Source: Pseudomonadota bacterium (GTDB taxonomy: Bacteria > Pseudomonadota > Alphaproteobacteria > Rickettsiales > SXRF01). From it: a stretch of DNA of 55,274 nt. The stretch covers positions 1 to 55,274 of the forward strand of contig CAUJHR010000012.1 in NCBI GenBank assembly GCA_963205195.1, written 5' to 3'. Below the pieces are notes generated by a model, which ran no database searches, had not been told where the DNA came from, and worked only from the letters and a program-made list of their open reading frames with translations. Position numbers and translations under genes: made by a program. The stretch's first letter is position 1. The number at the start of each line of letters is the position of its first letter. Positions 9,162 to 17,538 of this stretch are shown here, piece after piece.

Positions 9162-10718
9162 CTAGCCGGTAACTTCCTTGATCTTGCTGGCTAACTGCTT
9201 GAGGGTAAAAGGCTTCGCAAGGAAGTTGAAGCTGCGCTCCGAGCCATAATTATTCACAAACACATCCTCGGCATAACCAGAAATGAAGATCACTTTCACA
9301 TTTGGGTATTGCGGTATTATCTGGTCTATCATTGTAGGCCCGGTCATTCCAGGCATGATAACATCGGTTACGATAACCTCAACCTCTCCGCCATGCTGCT
9401 GCATAAGTTCGATTGCTGTTTCGGCGCAGTCGGCTTCCAGAACCGTATATCCTTTATTGCGAAGTGCGCGGCCTGCGAAAATACGCACAGGGGTTTCATC
9501 TTCAACCAGCAAAATAGTTCCTTTTCCGGTCAGGTCAACATTTTCTGATTTTTCTGTTGCTGCTGTTTCGGCAACTGCCGCAGCTGTCACCTCATGCTGC
9601 TGTACGCTTGGGAAGAACAGGCTGAAATTAGTTCCTTCATTTTCCTTGCTGGCAACATAAATATAACCACCGGTCTGTTTTATGATACCAAATACTGTGG
9701 ATAATCCAAGGCCAGTACCAGAGCCAACTTCTTTAGTAGAGAAGAATGGCTCGAAGATCTTTTGTAATATGGTTTTTGGTATTCCGCAGCCAGTATCAAT
9801 TACTTCCACCAATACATAATCACCGTCTGCAATATTGGTATCTTCTTCAGCAGGAGCCATTAAATCTTTAGGCAGTGGATGGTTGCGGTTTATTGAGTAT
9901 TTGCTTGTGCGTATGGTTAGTGTGCCGCCGCCTGTCATTGCATCGCGGGCATTTACAGCAAGGTTGATGATTACCTGTTCTAATTGCCCCTGGTCTGCGC
10001 GTACATGTCCTATATCACGACCATGCGTCATTTTAAGCTCAATATTTTCACCAATAAGCCTGCGTATCAAATTAGCAAGATCAGCCAGCACATCGGTTAA
10101 GTCCAGTATCTTGGGCTGAAGGGTTTGGCGGCGGGAAAATGCCAGCAGCTGGCGCACAAGGTTTGCGGCGCGGTTGGCATTTTGCTTTACCTGCATGATG
10201 TCTGCAAAAGACTGGTCGCCAGCCGGGTGGCGCATCAAAAGCAGGTCACAAAAACCTATCATAGCAGTAAGCAGATTGTTGAAATCATGGGCAACGCCTC
10301 CGGCGAGCTGTCCTACTGCCTGCATTTTCTGCGAATGTGCGAAGCGTGTTTCCAGGTTTTTCTGCTCGGTCACATTAATTAGATGCATCATTAATATTTT
10401 GTTATCATCGACCAGGCTGAAATAAGCAGAAACTATAATTTCGTTATTGCCAGGAAGCATCAGGGAAAAAATCTGCGCTTCAGCAGGGATAGAGCCAAGG
10501 AAAGCTTTTTTTAATATTGAATCTGCTTCAGGTTTCTTATCTTCAACTATCAGGTTAAGGAAAGGTATTGGAAGGTTGTCTTGCAGGGTTTGGTTTGTAA
10601 GGTTATGAAATGCAGGATTCCCTTGTATTACATTTCCATTAATATCAAGGTTGATAATTGCGATTGGCGAGAGGTCTACATAAGTATTAAAATCGTTAAT
10701 CATGATATTGCTTACCAA
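9162..10718 (-). CDS. cckA: CckA-type hybrid kinase, C-terminal part (PAS-HisKA-HATPase-REC)
   Basis: This 518-residue protein carries the catalytic half of CckA, the cell-cycle kinase/phosphatase acting through ChpT on CtrA. It has a PAS domain at about 12-115, phospho-acceptor H144 in GGVAHDFNNLLTAMIGF, an ATPase domain with N box NLAVNARDAM and G boxes DTGCGIP and GSGTGLGLSTVFGI, and a receiver at 398-518 with D452 (VTDVIMPGMTG) and K502. It has no membrane segment of its own. Those are in the preceding frame, whose stop overlaps this start. The frame opens at TTG 10718, with an in-frame ATG at 10703. A -1 shift would join the two frames into one CckA of usual layout, so this is either a true split gene or a frameshift. 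Confidence 0.9.
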   Translation of the reverse strand: MVSNIMINDFNTYVDLSPIAIINLDINGNVIQGNPAFHNLTNQTLQDNLPIPFLNLIVEDKKPEADSILKKAFLGSIPAEAQIFSLMLPGNNEIIVSAYFSLVDDNKILMMHLINVTEQKNLETRFAHSQKMQAVGQLAGGVAHDFNNLLTAMIGFCDLLLMRHPAGDQSFADIMQVKQNANRAANLVRQLLAFSRRQTLQPKILDLTDVLADLANLIRRLIGENIELKMTHGRDIGHVRADQGQLEQVIINLAVNARDAMTGGGTLTIRTSKYSINRNHPLPKDLMAPAEEDTNIADGDYVLVEVIDTGCGIPKTILQKIFEPFFSTKEVGSGTGLGLSTVFGIIKQTGGYIYVASKENEGTNFSLFFPSVQQHEVTAAAVAETAATEKSENVDLTGKGTILLVEDETPVRIFAGRALRNKGYTVLEADCAETAIELMQQHGGEVEVIVTDVIMPGMTGPTMIDQIIPQYPNVKVIFISGYAEDVFVNNYGSERSFNFLAKPFTLKQLASKIKEVTG

Positions 10719-11761
10719 AGGTCTTTGATTTTTTCAGAAGTTTCTGTTGCTGGCTGGTTTTTGAGTTGGTGTACGAGGGCGCAATATCCTATGATAACAC
10801 CCTGTTCATCATACATTGCTTTTTGCTCAATGCAGGCCTTGAAAAAACCGCCTACCTTACGTTGTAAAGTCACCTCGCCATCAAAATTTTTAAGGTCGTC
10901 AACATGTGTATCCAAACCTTTTTCTGAAATTATATCTTTAAGCAAGAGGCTTCTGTCCGTAATTTCCCCTTCATCAAAATCGAGCCATTGCTCAAGTGTC
11001 AGGTTGGCATATGTGATATTTCCAAAAAGATCGATTATGTAACTTCCAATATCCATGCTGTCCATAAGGTAGGAATACAGGCCTATATTGGTTTTATTGA
11101 ATAATGGCGTTTTGCTGTTGCCTGGAAGTTGTGGGCCAAGGACTCGTTTTTCAACAAACTCGCGGCCACGCAAAAGCATAAAACCCTTAGGCCTTGCTAT
11201 AGGTTCTATCGTCATCATAATGCGGTGTGCTTGCTTTTTATGGTCGATAATATCAAATATAACCTTGCCGCGCACCCGTCTTTCGATAGCCTCAAAGACC
11301 TGTTTGCGCTCTTCTTTCGATACCTGTCCTTGTTCAAGCAGGACATCAATTGCATGGCGCGGCTGCTTGTAAAAATTAGGCAGCAGGTCCTGAAGTGACC
11401 TGTCAATATAAGCTATAGTGCTGTCATGCTTTATAATAAGGCAGAATTTATTGCTATGGCCAAGCGCTGAGGAAAATAATGCGTTCTGGAATTCGGTTGC
11501 TAAAACTAGGTCGCGGCAGCGCTGCACTGTATAGACCACGTATGTTCCAAGGGATGCAAGCAATACGAATAATACCTGGCTGAAAACCAGCATATCCGTC
11601 ACAAGTATACTAATACCGATAGTGATAGGGAACAATGCTGCAAACATGATCCCAAGCGTCTGCCACAACGGACGCCGTTTCCTTACAACAAAATCCTGGT
11701 TGCTGTCTACAACCGGAATGCCATTCCCCGATGCCAACTTATCAGTAAAACGAATAGGCAT
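10712..11761 (-). CDS. cckA: CckA-type N-terminal part: two membrane helices and PAS region
   Basis: A 349-residue protein with membrane helices at about 33-54 and 57-78, then two PAS-like sensory regions. The second contains SYIIDLFGNITYANLTLEQWL. It ends after a polar linker at a TAA that overlaps the TTG start of the kinase half by 7 bases. CckA proteins normally have the order TM-TM-PAS-PAS-HisKA-HATPase-REC in one chain, which the two frames together reproduce (349 + 518 residues). As written, this part has no catalytic domain and would have to associate with the downstream product at the membrane. A run of six A residues lies shortly before the stop, where the downstream frame is already open. 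Confidence 0.8.
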   Translation of the reverse strand: MPIRFTDKLASGNGIPVVDSNQDFVVRKRRPLWQTLGIMFAALFPITIGISILVTDMLVFSQVLFVLLASLGTYVVYTVQRCRDLVLATEFQNALFSSALGHSNKFCLIIKHDSTIAYIDRSLQDLLPNFYKQPRHAIDVLLEQGQVSKEERKQVFEAIERRVRGKVIFDIIDHKKQAHRIMMTIEPIARPKGFMLLRGREFVEKRVLGPQLPGNSKTPLFNKTNIGLYSYLMDSMDIGSYIIDLFGNITYANLTLEQWLDFDEGEITDRSLLLKDIISEKGLDTHVDDLKNFDGEVTLQRKVGGFFKACIEQKAMYDEQGVIIGYCALVHQLKNQPATETSEKIKDLW

Positions 11762-11830
11762 ATATAATTATCACCCTATAAAATATTATGGGCAGATATT
11801 ATAAATATATTAAAAAATAACAACATGTTT

Positions 11831-12898
11831 TTAATTTTTCTTTCCTTTGAGCTGGTAGACATAAGAAATGATTTTTGCAACTGCTTCGTAATGGGCAACA
11901 GGAATTTCTTTTTCTATTTCGGTAGAAGAAAATAAGGCGCGGGCGAGAGGAGGGTTTTCTACAACCGGCACGTCATTTTCCTCTGCAATTTCGCGTATTT
12001 TAAGGGCTACCAGGTCCTGCCCCTTGGCAACAACAGTAGGCGCTGACATGCTCTTGTTGTCATATTGCAAAGCTACTGCAAAATGCGTCGGGTTAGTAAT
12101 TACAACATCTGCTTTTGGCACCGCCGCCATCATGCGGTTCTGGGCACGCTCCATTCGTAACCTTCTAAGGCGCTGTTTTACTATAGGGTCGCCTTCTGAC
12201 TGCTTATACTCATCTTTTAGTTCCTGCTTGCTCATGCGTAGCGATTTCATATGCTGGAAACGCTGGAAGATTATATCGAATAATGCGATAAAAAACATGG
12301 CGATAGCCACGCCAATGGTCATACGCTTTGCAAGCATCCATAAAAAAAGAAGCATATCATTAGTGCTTTTATCGGGGAGCAGTCGTATATGCTGGAGTTC
12401 AGGGTATATTGAAATAAAAGCGACTATTCCTACCACGATAACTTTTATAATATTTTTTGTAAAATCTATGAGTGAGCGAACCGAAAAGATGCGCCCCAAT
12501 CCAGCTATTGGAGATATTTTATTAAGCTTTGGCATGATAGGTTCTGTACTCAGCACAAACCCATGCTGTAAAAACCCGGTTGCGATAGCGGAAACCACTG
12601 ATGCCATAAGCGGCAGTAATATTATACTAAAACTTCCAAATGCCAGTTTGTAGAATATAAGGCTTATGCCTTTACGGTCAGTTGCAAGGTTTTGCGTATC
12701 ACTCAAAAAAGGAGTTAGTAATATTTCTGTATGCTTTAATATCTGTGGCATGAAAACAGTAATCGTAATTGCAAGTACCAGTAGCATGAAAAAATTTCCA
12801 AGCTCCTTGGAATTGGCAAGGTTTCCTTTCTCCCGCGCCTCATCCAGCCGTTTTTGCGACGGCTGCTCCGTTTTACTTTCCTTATCTTCATCAGCCAT
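11831..12898 (-). CDS. flhB: Flagellar export apparatus protein FlhB
   Basis: FlhB sits in the flagellar type III export gate and controls the switch from rod/hook to filament substrates. The 355-residue protein has four hydrophobic segments between about 35 and 212 and a cytoplasmic C-terminal domain with the self-cleavage motif NPTH at 269-272, the same numbering as in Salmonella FlhB. The N-terminus contains EQPSQKRLDEAREKG, typical of the family. The motif and length favour FlhB over injectisome homologues, as does the flagellar FliR just upstream, 12 bases away. No other flagellar genes are in the window, so the rest of the regulon lies elsewhere. Confidence 0.96.
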   Translation of the reverse strand: MADEDKESKTEQPSQKRLDEAREKGNLANSKELGNFFMLLVLAITITVFMPQILKHTEILLTPFLSDTQNLATDRKGISLIFYKLAFGSFSIILLPLMASVVSAIATGFLQHGFVLSTEPIMPKLNKISPIAGLGRIFSVRSLIDFTKNIIKVIVVGIVAFISIYPELQHIRLLPDKSTNDMLLFLWMLAKRMTIGVAIAMFFIALFDIIFQRFQHMKSLRMSKQELKDEYKQSEGDPIVKQRLRRLRMERAQNRMMAAVPKADVVITNPTHFAVALQYDNKSMSAPTVVAKGQDLVALKIREIAEENDVPVVENPPLARALFSSTEIEKEIPVAHYEAVAKIISYVYQLKGKKN

Positions 12899-12910
12899 TT
12901 AAATGCCTGT

Positions 12911-13675
12911 TTAGTGTGGGCTAAGAAATACGCCCAGTGAATCTTTTATATAATCCATATACCATAACATTAGGGCGCCTGAGCATATCATTAAAATAAA
13001 AAAGCTTATAAGGATCTGTGGTGCCATCAAAAGGAAGAATATTTGTATATTAGGCATCAGGCGGGCAATTATACCGGCTGCTAGATAAATAATTAAACCA
13101 ATTACTATATGTGGTGCAGCTATCTTCATAGCCATCTGGAATGCGTTGCTCATGGTATGGATGGCATGGTTGGCGAAATCGTCAACCAGCGGGAACTGGC
13201 CTGGTGGAAACAGCCCATAACTATCAGCCAGCCCGCGCAGCATAAGATGGTGCAGATCAGTTGCGAACAACAGTACCAGGGCACTCATGCCAAGCAGGTT
13301 ACCCAGCGAAGTGCCTTGCGCCTGCGATAATGTAAGGTCCTGTGTTACAGCTGATGCAAGGCTGGACTGATAGGCTATTATCATGCCGGCTATATTAACT
13401 ACCGCTATTAGCATCCTGCTGAGGCCACCTAAAAATAACCCCACCATTATTTCAGCAAACATTATATTGAACAGGTTTATAACATTGCTAGGCATGGGCG
13501 GTAAATTCTGGATAACCGGCGTAAGCAGCACGCTGAACATTGCTGCCAGTAAAAGCCTTACCCTCGCTGGAACATACGATTCGCCAAAGCCCGGAAGCAG
13601 CATAATAGCCGAACCAAGCCGGCAAAATACCAGCATGAATGCAAAAAGTTGTGTAATTAATATATTTGAAAGCAT
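12911..13675 (-). CDS. fliR: Flagellar export apparatus protein FliR
   Basis: A 254-residue, very hydrophobic protein with about six membrane helices, typical of FliR, a core component of the flagellar export gate assembled with FliP and FliQ. Recognisable are the start LITQLFAFMLVFCRLGSAIMLLPGF and the conserved helix pair ending in a Pro/Asn-containing loop (LMPNIQIFFLLMAPQI). It is followed by flhB, the usual order, and probably begins the fliR-flhB-cckA transcript. The gap from the upstream pilin-like gene is only 39 bases. Confidence 0.95.
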   Translation of the reverse strand: MLSNILITQLFAFMLVFCRLGSAIMLLPGFGESYVPARVRLLLAAMFSVLLTPVIQNLPPMPSNVINLFNIMFAEIMVGLFLGGLSRMLIAVVNIAGMIIAYQSSLASAVTQDLTLSQAQGTSLGNLLGMSALVLLFATDLHHLMLRGLADSYGLFPPGQFPLVDDFANHAIHTMSNAFQMAMKIAAPHIVIGLIIYLAAGIIARLMPNIQIFFLLMAPQILISFFILMICSGALMLWYMDYIKDSLGVFLSPH

Positions 13676-13714
13676 GCCCCACTATAGGCGCGTACTGCCG
13701 ATGCTACAAGCTAG

Positions 13715-14689
13715 TTATTGGAAGCGGAAGGATAGGGCGCAGGACTGGTTGTTGCCGCCCATGAATTGGGTTGTATATTGCATCTGGGCATTAGCTACAT
13801 TGCGGTTGTCAAAGCAATCAATAGTTCCGGCATTGTAATCGGTCTGCGCGTCGGCGGTTATAGGGGTTAAAGCACCGGCGGCAACCGGGCCGCAAAGATC
13901 ATCTACATTACAGGCACCGCCAATTTGCTGCCCCATGCCGGGGTCTGAATTTCCAGCGGCAGCCCAGAACGAATTCATCCCATTTGCTTCCTCTGCGAAG
14001 ACATTGGGGTATACAGCCAGAACCTTTCCTGATTGCGGAAATCCATCATCTATTTTTTTATCTATAGCATAGGCCTGGTTAGGAGTCATGCCTACATCCA
14101 TGGCCGTGAAACAAGCATCTACTACCTTGGAAATAGAAAAATAATTCATGCGGTCACTACGCCCATAGGCGATTCTTGCCGAACCGCTCCATGCATAAAC
14201 ATAATTATTCTTGCCTAATTTAGCTTCCGGGTAAAAGGCCTTTAACCTTGTGCCGCTGATAGGTGTGGCGCAGGATGTGGCATAATCATAGGTAGCTGTG
14301 GAAAATGAACCATCAATCATCTTTGCATCAGATAGATCCCGCCAAATAAGCGCATTTTCCCCATTCGCTATCATATAGCCATACGCATTGCCGAAATAAT
14401 AATCTTCCAGCAAACCATCGCCATTGCCTTCACCCCTCAGCGTACCACGGCTTACGAAACCAAAAGCTACCGCATCAGCGCTTTTAATATCTCCGGGCAG
14501 TGAATTATATTTAACCCGGAATGTTTTAACCGCCGTCTGGTATTTTTCTATCTGGGCTATCTGCGCTCGTGTTTCTGCTGCTGTTATGAGGTCTTTGCCA
14601 ACCAATACGCCGCCGATTACCAGCCCGATAATAACCAGGACAATCGACAATTCAATAAGTGTGAATCCGCTTTTTGGGCTATATGTCAT
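13715..14689 (-). CDS. Pilin-like protein with prepilin leader (paralogue 1)
   Basis: A 324-residue secreted or pilus-associated protein with a class III prepilin leader. Cleavage is expected after G8 in KSGFTLIE, leaving F9 as first mature residue and the conserved Glu at mature position 5 (E13), followed by a hydrophobic helix to about residue 31. After the helix come LPGD (64-67), NGDG (89-92) and a later block AIDKKIDDGFPQSGK (208-222). Two other genes here, at 51596 and 52401, share this order of motifs, so this is one dispersed paralogous family. Leader and helix are shared by type IV pilins and type II secretion pseudopilins. No assembly ATPase, prepilin peptidase or secretin gene is present, so which system uses it is open. 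Confidence 0.85.
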   Translation of the reverse strand: MTYSPKSGFTLIELSIVLVIIGLVIGGVLVGKDLITAAETRAQIAQIEKYQTAVKTFRVKYNSLPGDIKSADAVAFGFVSRGTLRGEGNGDGLLEDYYFGNAYGYMIANGENALIWRDLSDAKMIDGSFSTATYDYATSCATPISGTRLKAFYPEAKLGKNNYVYAWSGSARIAYGRSDRMNYFSISKVVDACFTAMDVGMTPNQAYAIDKKIDDGFPQSGKVLAVYPNVFAEEANGMNSFWAAAGNSDPGMGQQIGGACNVDDLCGPVAAGALTPITADAQTDYNAGTIDCFDNRNVANAQMQYTTQFMGGNNQSCALSFRFQ

Positions 14690-14830
14690 ACAATAAATAA
14701 TAAGCCAAGAATATTAATGAATTTATAACAATCGGAAATACTGAGTTTATTTGTTTGGAATTAACAAAGTAGTAACTAAATTGGTATAAAGTTTATTTCT
14801 CAAGTTCTGGCATTGGAAAATCAGGATAAA

Positions 14831-15871
14831 ATGGCTAAGGCACAACAGAAATCTTTTAACCTTCCTTACCTGCAGCATGACAGCTACTGGCTCAGCCTGT
14901 TTCCTGCCCCGGAAAAAATAACTCCTCATATTTCCGAAGAACTCAAAAATATTGGTTATAAGAAGGGTTTTGACGGCAGGCTTCTTGCCCAGACACCGCA
15001 AAAATGGTCAGAATTATGGGCGCGTACTTATGATATATTGCAAAAAGCAAAGTTAACCGAGGCCACTGAGGTTTCTATAACTACTGATAGCGACCTGCCA
15101 ACGCTGGAAAACGGGGAGCGCAAAAAAGTCATAGCTATCCAGACCATTGCAGAAAATCTCTGGTTAGGAGAAGCACTGTGCGATGATCGTATAATGTGTT
15201 ATTTCCAACCTATAATAGGCGAAAAAAATAAAATATTCGGCTTCGAATCTTTTGTGCGTGCGCGTGACCTGGACGGCAGCATCATAGGCGGCGGCAAGAT
15301 CATAAAAGCAAGTAAGGCTTTAAATATTGAGCATATGATTGATCGCCATCTGCAGGTGCTAACTGTACAGACTTACGCAGGCAGCAATTTTTCTGGCTTC
15401 CTGTTTGTGAATTTCATTCCCGGTTTTATCCACCGCCCTGCGGTTTACTTAGAAGGGCTTAGCGAGGCAGCTAAAATATTTGGTATAATTCCCAAGCACC
15501 TCGTTCTGGAGTTCACCCGCTGTGAAACTGCCCGCGATATGAAGCATTTAAAAAGCGTGTGTGACTATGCAAGGCAGCAGGGCTATTCAATTGCGCTTGA
15601 TGATATAACCACGGTTGATAATGCCAAAAAACTGGTAAGCGAGATCCGTCCCGATTTTGTAAAAATTGATAGCCAGGCAATAGGCGGGTTGCATGATGCC
15701 TCCACCCGCACTGTAATAACCAAGATTGTTGATATAGTTCATGCCATAGGCAGCATAATAATTGCCGAGGGCGTTGAAACCGAAGATTCATATGCAGCTC
15801 TTAAGGCTTTAGGTGTGGATTTATTCCAGGGTTATTATTTTTCAGCCCCAGCCCCGATAGCAAATTCTTAG
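14831..15871 (+). CDS. EAL-domain protein (putative cyclic-di-GMP phosphodiesterase)
   Basis: Translation probably starts at the ATG at 14831, which has AGGA five bases upstream. The frame is open back to a TTG at 14813. The first 110 or so residues match nothing I recognise. The remainder is an EAL domain. The EAL signature reads ESF, but Glu and the following Arg are kept (GFESFVRA). Other retained positions are N in VNFIPG, E in LEFTR, the DD pair, K in FVKID, E in AEGVET and Q in QGYYF. The usual DDFGTG loop reads DDITTV. The metal and catalytic residues thus look mostly intact while the loop that normally supports dimerisation and catalysis is altered. It may be a weak phosphodiesterase or a c-di-GMP sensor. 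No membrane span is visible. Confidence 0.88.
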   Translation: MAKAQQKSFNLPYLQHDSYWLSLFPAPEKITPHISEELKNIGYKKGFDGRLLAQTPQKWSELWARTYDILQKAKLTEATEVSITTDSDLPTLENGERKKVIAIQTIAENLWLGEALCDDRIMCYFQPIIGEKNKIFGFESFVRARDLDGSIIGGGKIIKASKALNIEHMIDRHLQVLTVQTYAGSNFSGFLFVNFIPGFIHRPAVYLEGLSEAAKIFGIIPKHLVLEFTRCETARDMKHLKSVCDYARQQGYSIALDDITTVDNAKKLVSEIRPDFVKIDSQAIGGLHDASTRTVITKIVDIVHAIGSIIIAEGVETEDSYAALKALGVDLFQGYYFSAPAPIANS

Positions 15872-15970
15872 CAAGTTATTATAAAATAATGATATATTTG
15901 CAATTGCCAATAACCATGTTTTTGGTTAACAATAAGTAATATATTGGTTGTGATTTGTTAGTGGAATTCT

Positions 15971-16495
15971 ATGAGTAAGAAATTTCAAGATAAAGTCAGG
16001 GCAGAGGAAGTTCAGCCTGGAATGGCTGTAAAGCCAGTTGAATTGATAGCTATACCCATACAAGCACTCCCTTTGGAATTGGTTCCTTTAGGTCATAATA
16101 GCAATGATGACAAATTCCTTGTATTTACTGGGGCGGTCACTAGCCCTGTAAAAAATATTTTTCATAGCCACCAGAGCCTTCTAATAGATGCCGGGTATAA
16201 TTCAGGTTATAATCTGGAAGATAAGGCGATAAAATTTACGATACCGCAGGTTCATGAGAAACAAAGGGACAAATCCCATAAAAGCTATTTTGCACCGGCG
16301 CAGAGTGTGGCTGCTGCAGAAATAAAAGATAAATTCCCAAATGCAAAGATCACCTATGTAAATTCAGTGGAAGGACTTGCCGAGAAATACCGCTTGCTTG
16401 TTTCTCAGCGTCAGAAAGAGCTAGAGGTCTACTTGCAGTTGGAAAGACGAAAGCTTGAAGCTGCAAGAAATAACAACTTTGGCAGGGAGCGCTAG
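15971..16495 (+). CDS. Unidentified 174-residue cytoplasmic protein
   Basis: I do not recognise this protein. It has no signal peptide or membrane span. An N-terminal half with FLVFTGAVTSPVKNIF is followed by a polar middle, and the last 35 residues are strongly charged and probably helical (LVSQRQKELEVYLQLERRKL), suggesting a coiled coil. The frame starts at an ATG with no strong ribosome binding site, about 100 bases after the EAL gene on the same strand. Its end overlaps the convergent arnA-type gene by 4 bases. Codon use resembles its neighbours and the frame is uninterrupted, so it is probably real. Confidence 0.65.
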   Translation: MSKKFQDKVRAEEVQPGMAVKPVELIAIPIQALPLELVPLGHNSNDDKFLVFTGAVTSPVKNIFHSHQSLLIDAGYNSGYNLEDKAIKFTIPQVHEKQRDKSHKSYFAPAQSVAAAEIKDKFPNAKITYVNSVEGLAEKYRLLVSQRQKELEVYLQLERRKLEAARNNNFGRER

Positions 16496-17538
16496 GATTC
16501 CGCGAGTTTTATTCCAGCCGGAATATTTGCCTGATAATAGGCTATGGTCTTGCGGATAGCAGTTTTTATATCGGTACTTGGTTCCCAGCCAAGCAGGTTT
16601 TTAGCATTATCAATTTTAGGTACGCGTGCCACCAGGTCCTGATACCCGGCTCCGAAATGCTCTTCGCCGGATTTTATAGTAATTTTCACCTTGTCGCGCA
16701 CTTTTTCATAGCCTTTGAATTCGCCCATGACATCTATCATAAGCTCGGCCAGTTCCTTTATCGAAACATCATTATCCGGGTGTCCAATATTGAAAATACG
16801 CCCGTTAGCCGCTCCATCCTTATTTTCAATGATTTTCATCATAGCTTCTATCGCATCGTCGATATAAAGAAAACAGCGGCGTTGTGTGCCTCCGCCAACC
16901 AGTATTATTTCCCGGCCATGGAAAATATTGCTCAGGAATTGGGTGGCAACTCGCGACGAGCCTTCTTTGCTTTCCCAAACATTATCAAGCTTCGGGCCAA
17001 ACCAGTTGAACGGGCGGAATAATGTGAAATCCAGCCCTTTATGCTGTCCGTAAGCATATATCACCCGGTCCATTAGCTGTTTGCTGCTTGAATATATCCA
17101 GCGTTCTTTTTTGATAGGGCCGGTTACCAGCAGGCTTTCTTCCTCGTCATACGGATTATCCATACTCATGCCATAAACTTCGGAGGTGGAAGGAAACACG
17201 AGCCGTTTTTTATAGCGCACGCAATGGCGAACAATTTCAAGGTTAGCCTCAAAATCCAGCTCAAAAACCGAAAGAGGGTCACGCACATAAGTGGCAGGAT
17301 TGGCTATAGCGACCAATGGTAATATCACGTCGCATTTATTTACATGGTACTCGATCCATTCCTTGTTGATGGTTATATCACCCTCAACGAAATGAAAGCG
17401 CGGGTGTTTTAGGAAATCGGTTATCTTGTCAGATCCGATATCCATGGCATAAACTTCCCAATCGCGGTTAGCCAGTATATATTCGCTTAAATGGCTGCCG
17501 ATAAAGCCATTGGCGCCTAGTATAAGTATTTTTTTCAT
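16492..17538 (-). CDS. arnA: UDP-glucuronate decarboxylase, ArnA C-terminal-domain type
   Basis: This short-chain dehydrogenase/reductase oxidises and decarboxylates UDP-glucuronate to UDP-4-keto-pentose, the first step to UDP-4-amino-4-deoxy-arabinose. The 348 residues match only the C-terminal half of E. coli ArnA. Visible are the NAD-binding GANGFIGSHL (8-17) and the catalytic set T118, S119, E120 (PSTSEVYG), Y149/K153 (YSSSK) and R221 (RRCF), equivalent to ArnA T432, S433, E434, Y463, K467 and R619. The formyltransferase half is absent. The start overlaps the stop of arnC by 4 bases (ATGA). It is the last gene of the arn run. Plain UDP-xylose synthase is a possible alternative, but the arnB/C/T neighbours favour the arabinose route. 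Confidence 0.9.
   Translation of the reverse strand: MKKILILGANGFIGSHLSEYILANRDWEVYAMDIGSDKITDFLKHPRFHFVEGDITINKEWIEYHVNKCDVILPLVAIANPATYVRDPLSVFELDFEANLEIVRHCVRYKKRLVFPSTSEVYGMSMDNPYDEEESLLVTGPIKKERWIYSSSKQLMDRVIYAYGQHKGLDFTLFRPFNWFGPKLDNVWESKEGSSRVATQFLSNIFHGREIILVGGGTQRRCFLYIDDAIEAMMKIIENKDGAANGRIFNIGHPDNDVSIKELAELMIDVMGEFKGYEKVRDKVKITIKSGEEHFGAGYQDLVARVPKIDNAKNLLGWEPSTDIKTAIRKTIAYYQANIPAGIKLAES

Noticed and set aside
10715..10735. Classical -1 slippery heptamer at the cckA junction
   Set aside because: The A run is present but the zero-frame codons read GAA AAA ATC, which does not fit X XXY YYZ. Frameshifting remains possible but unsupported by this motif.
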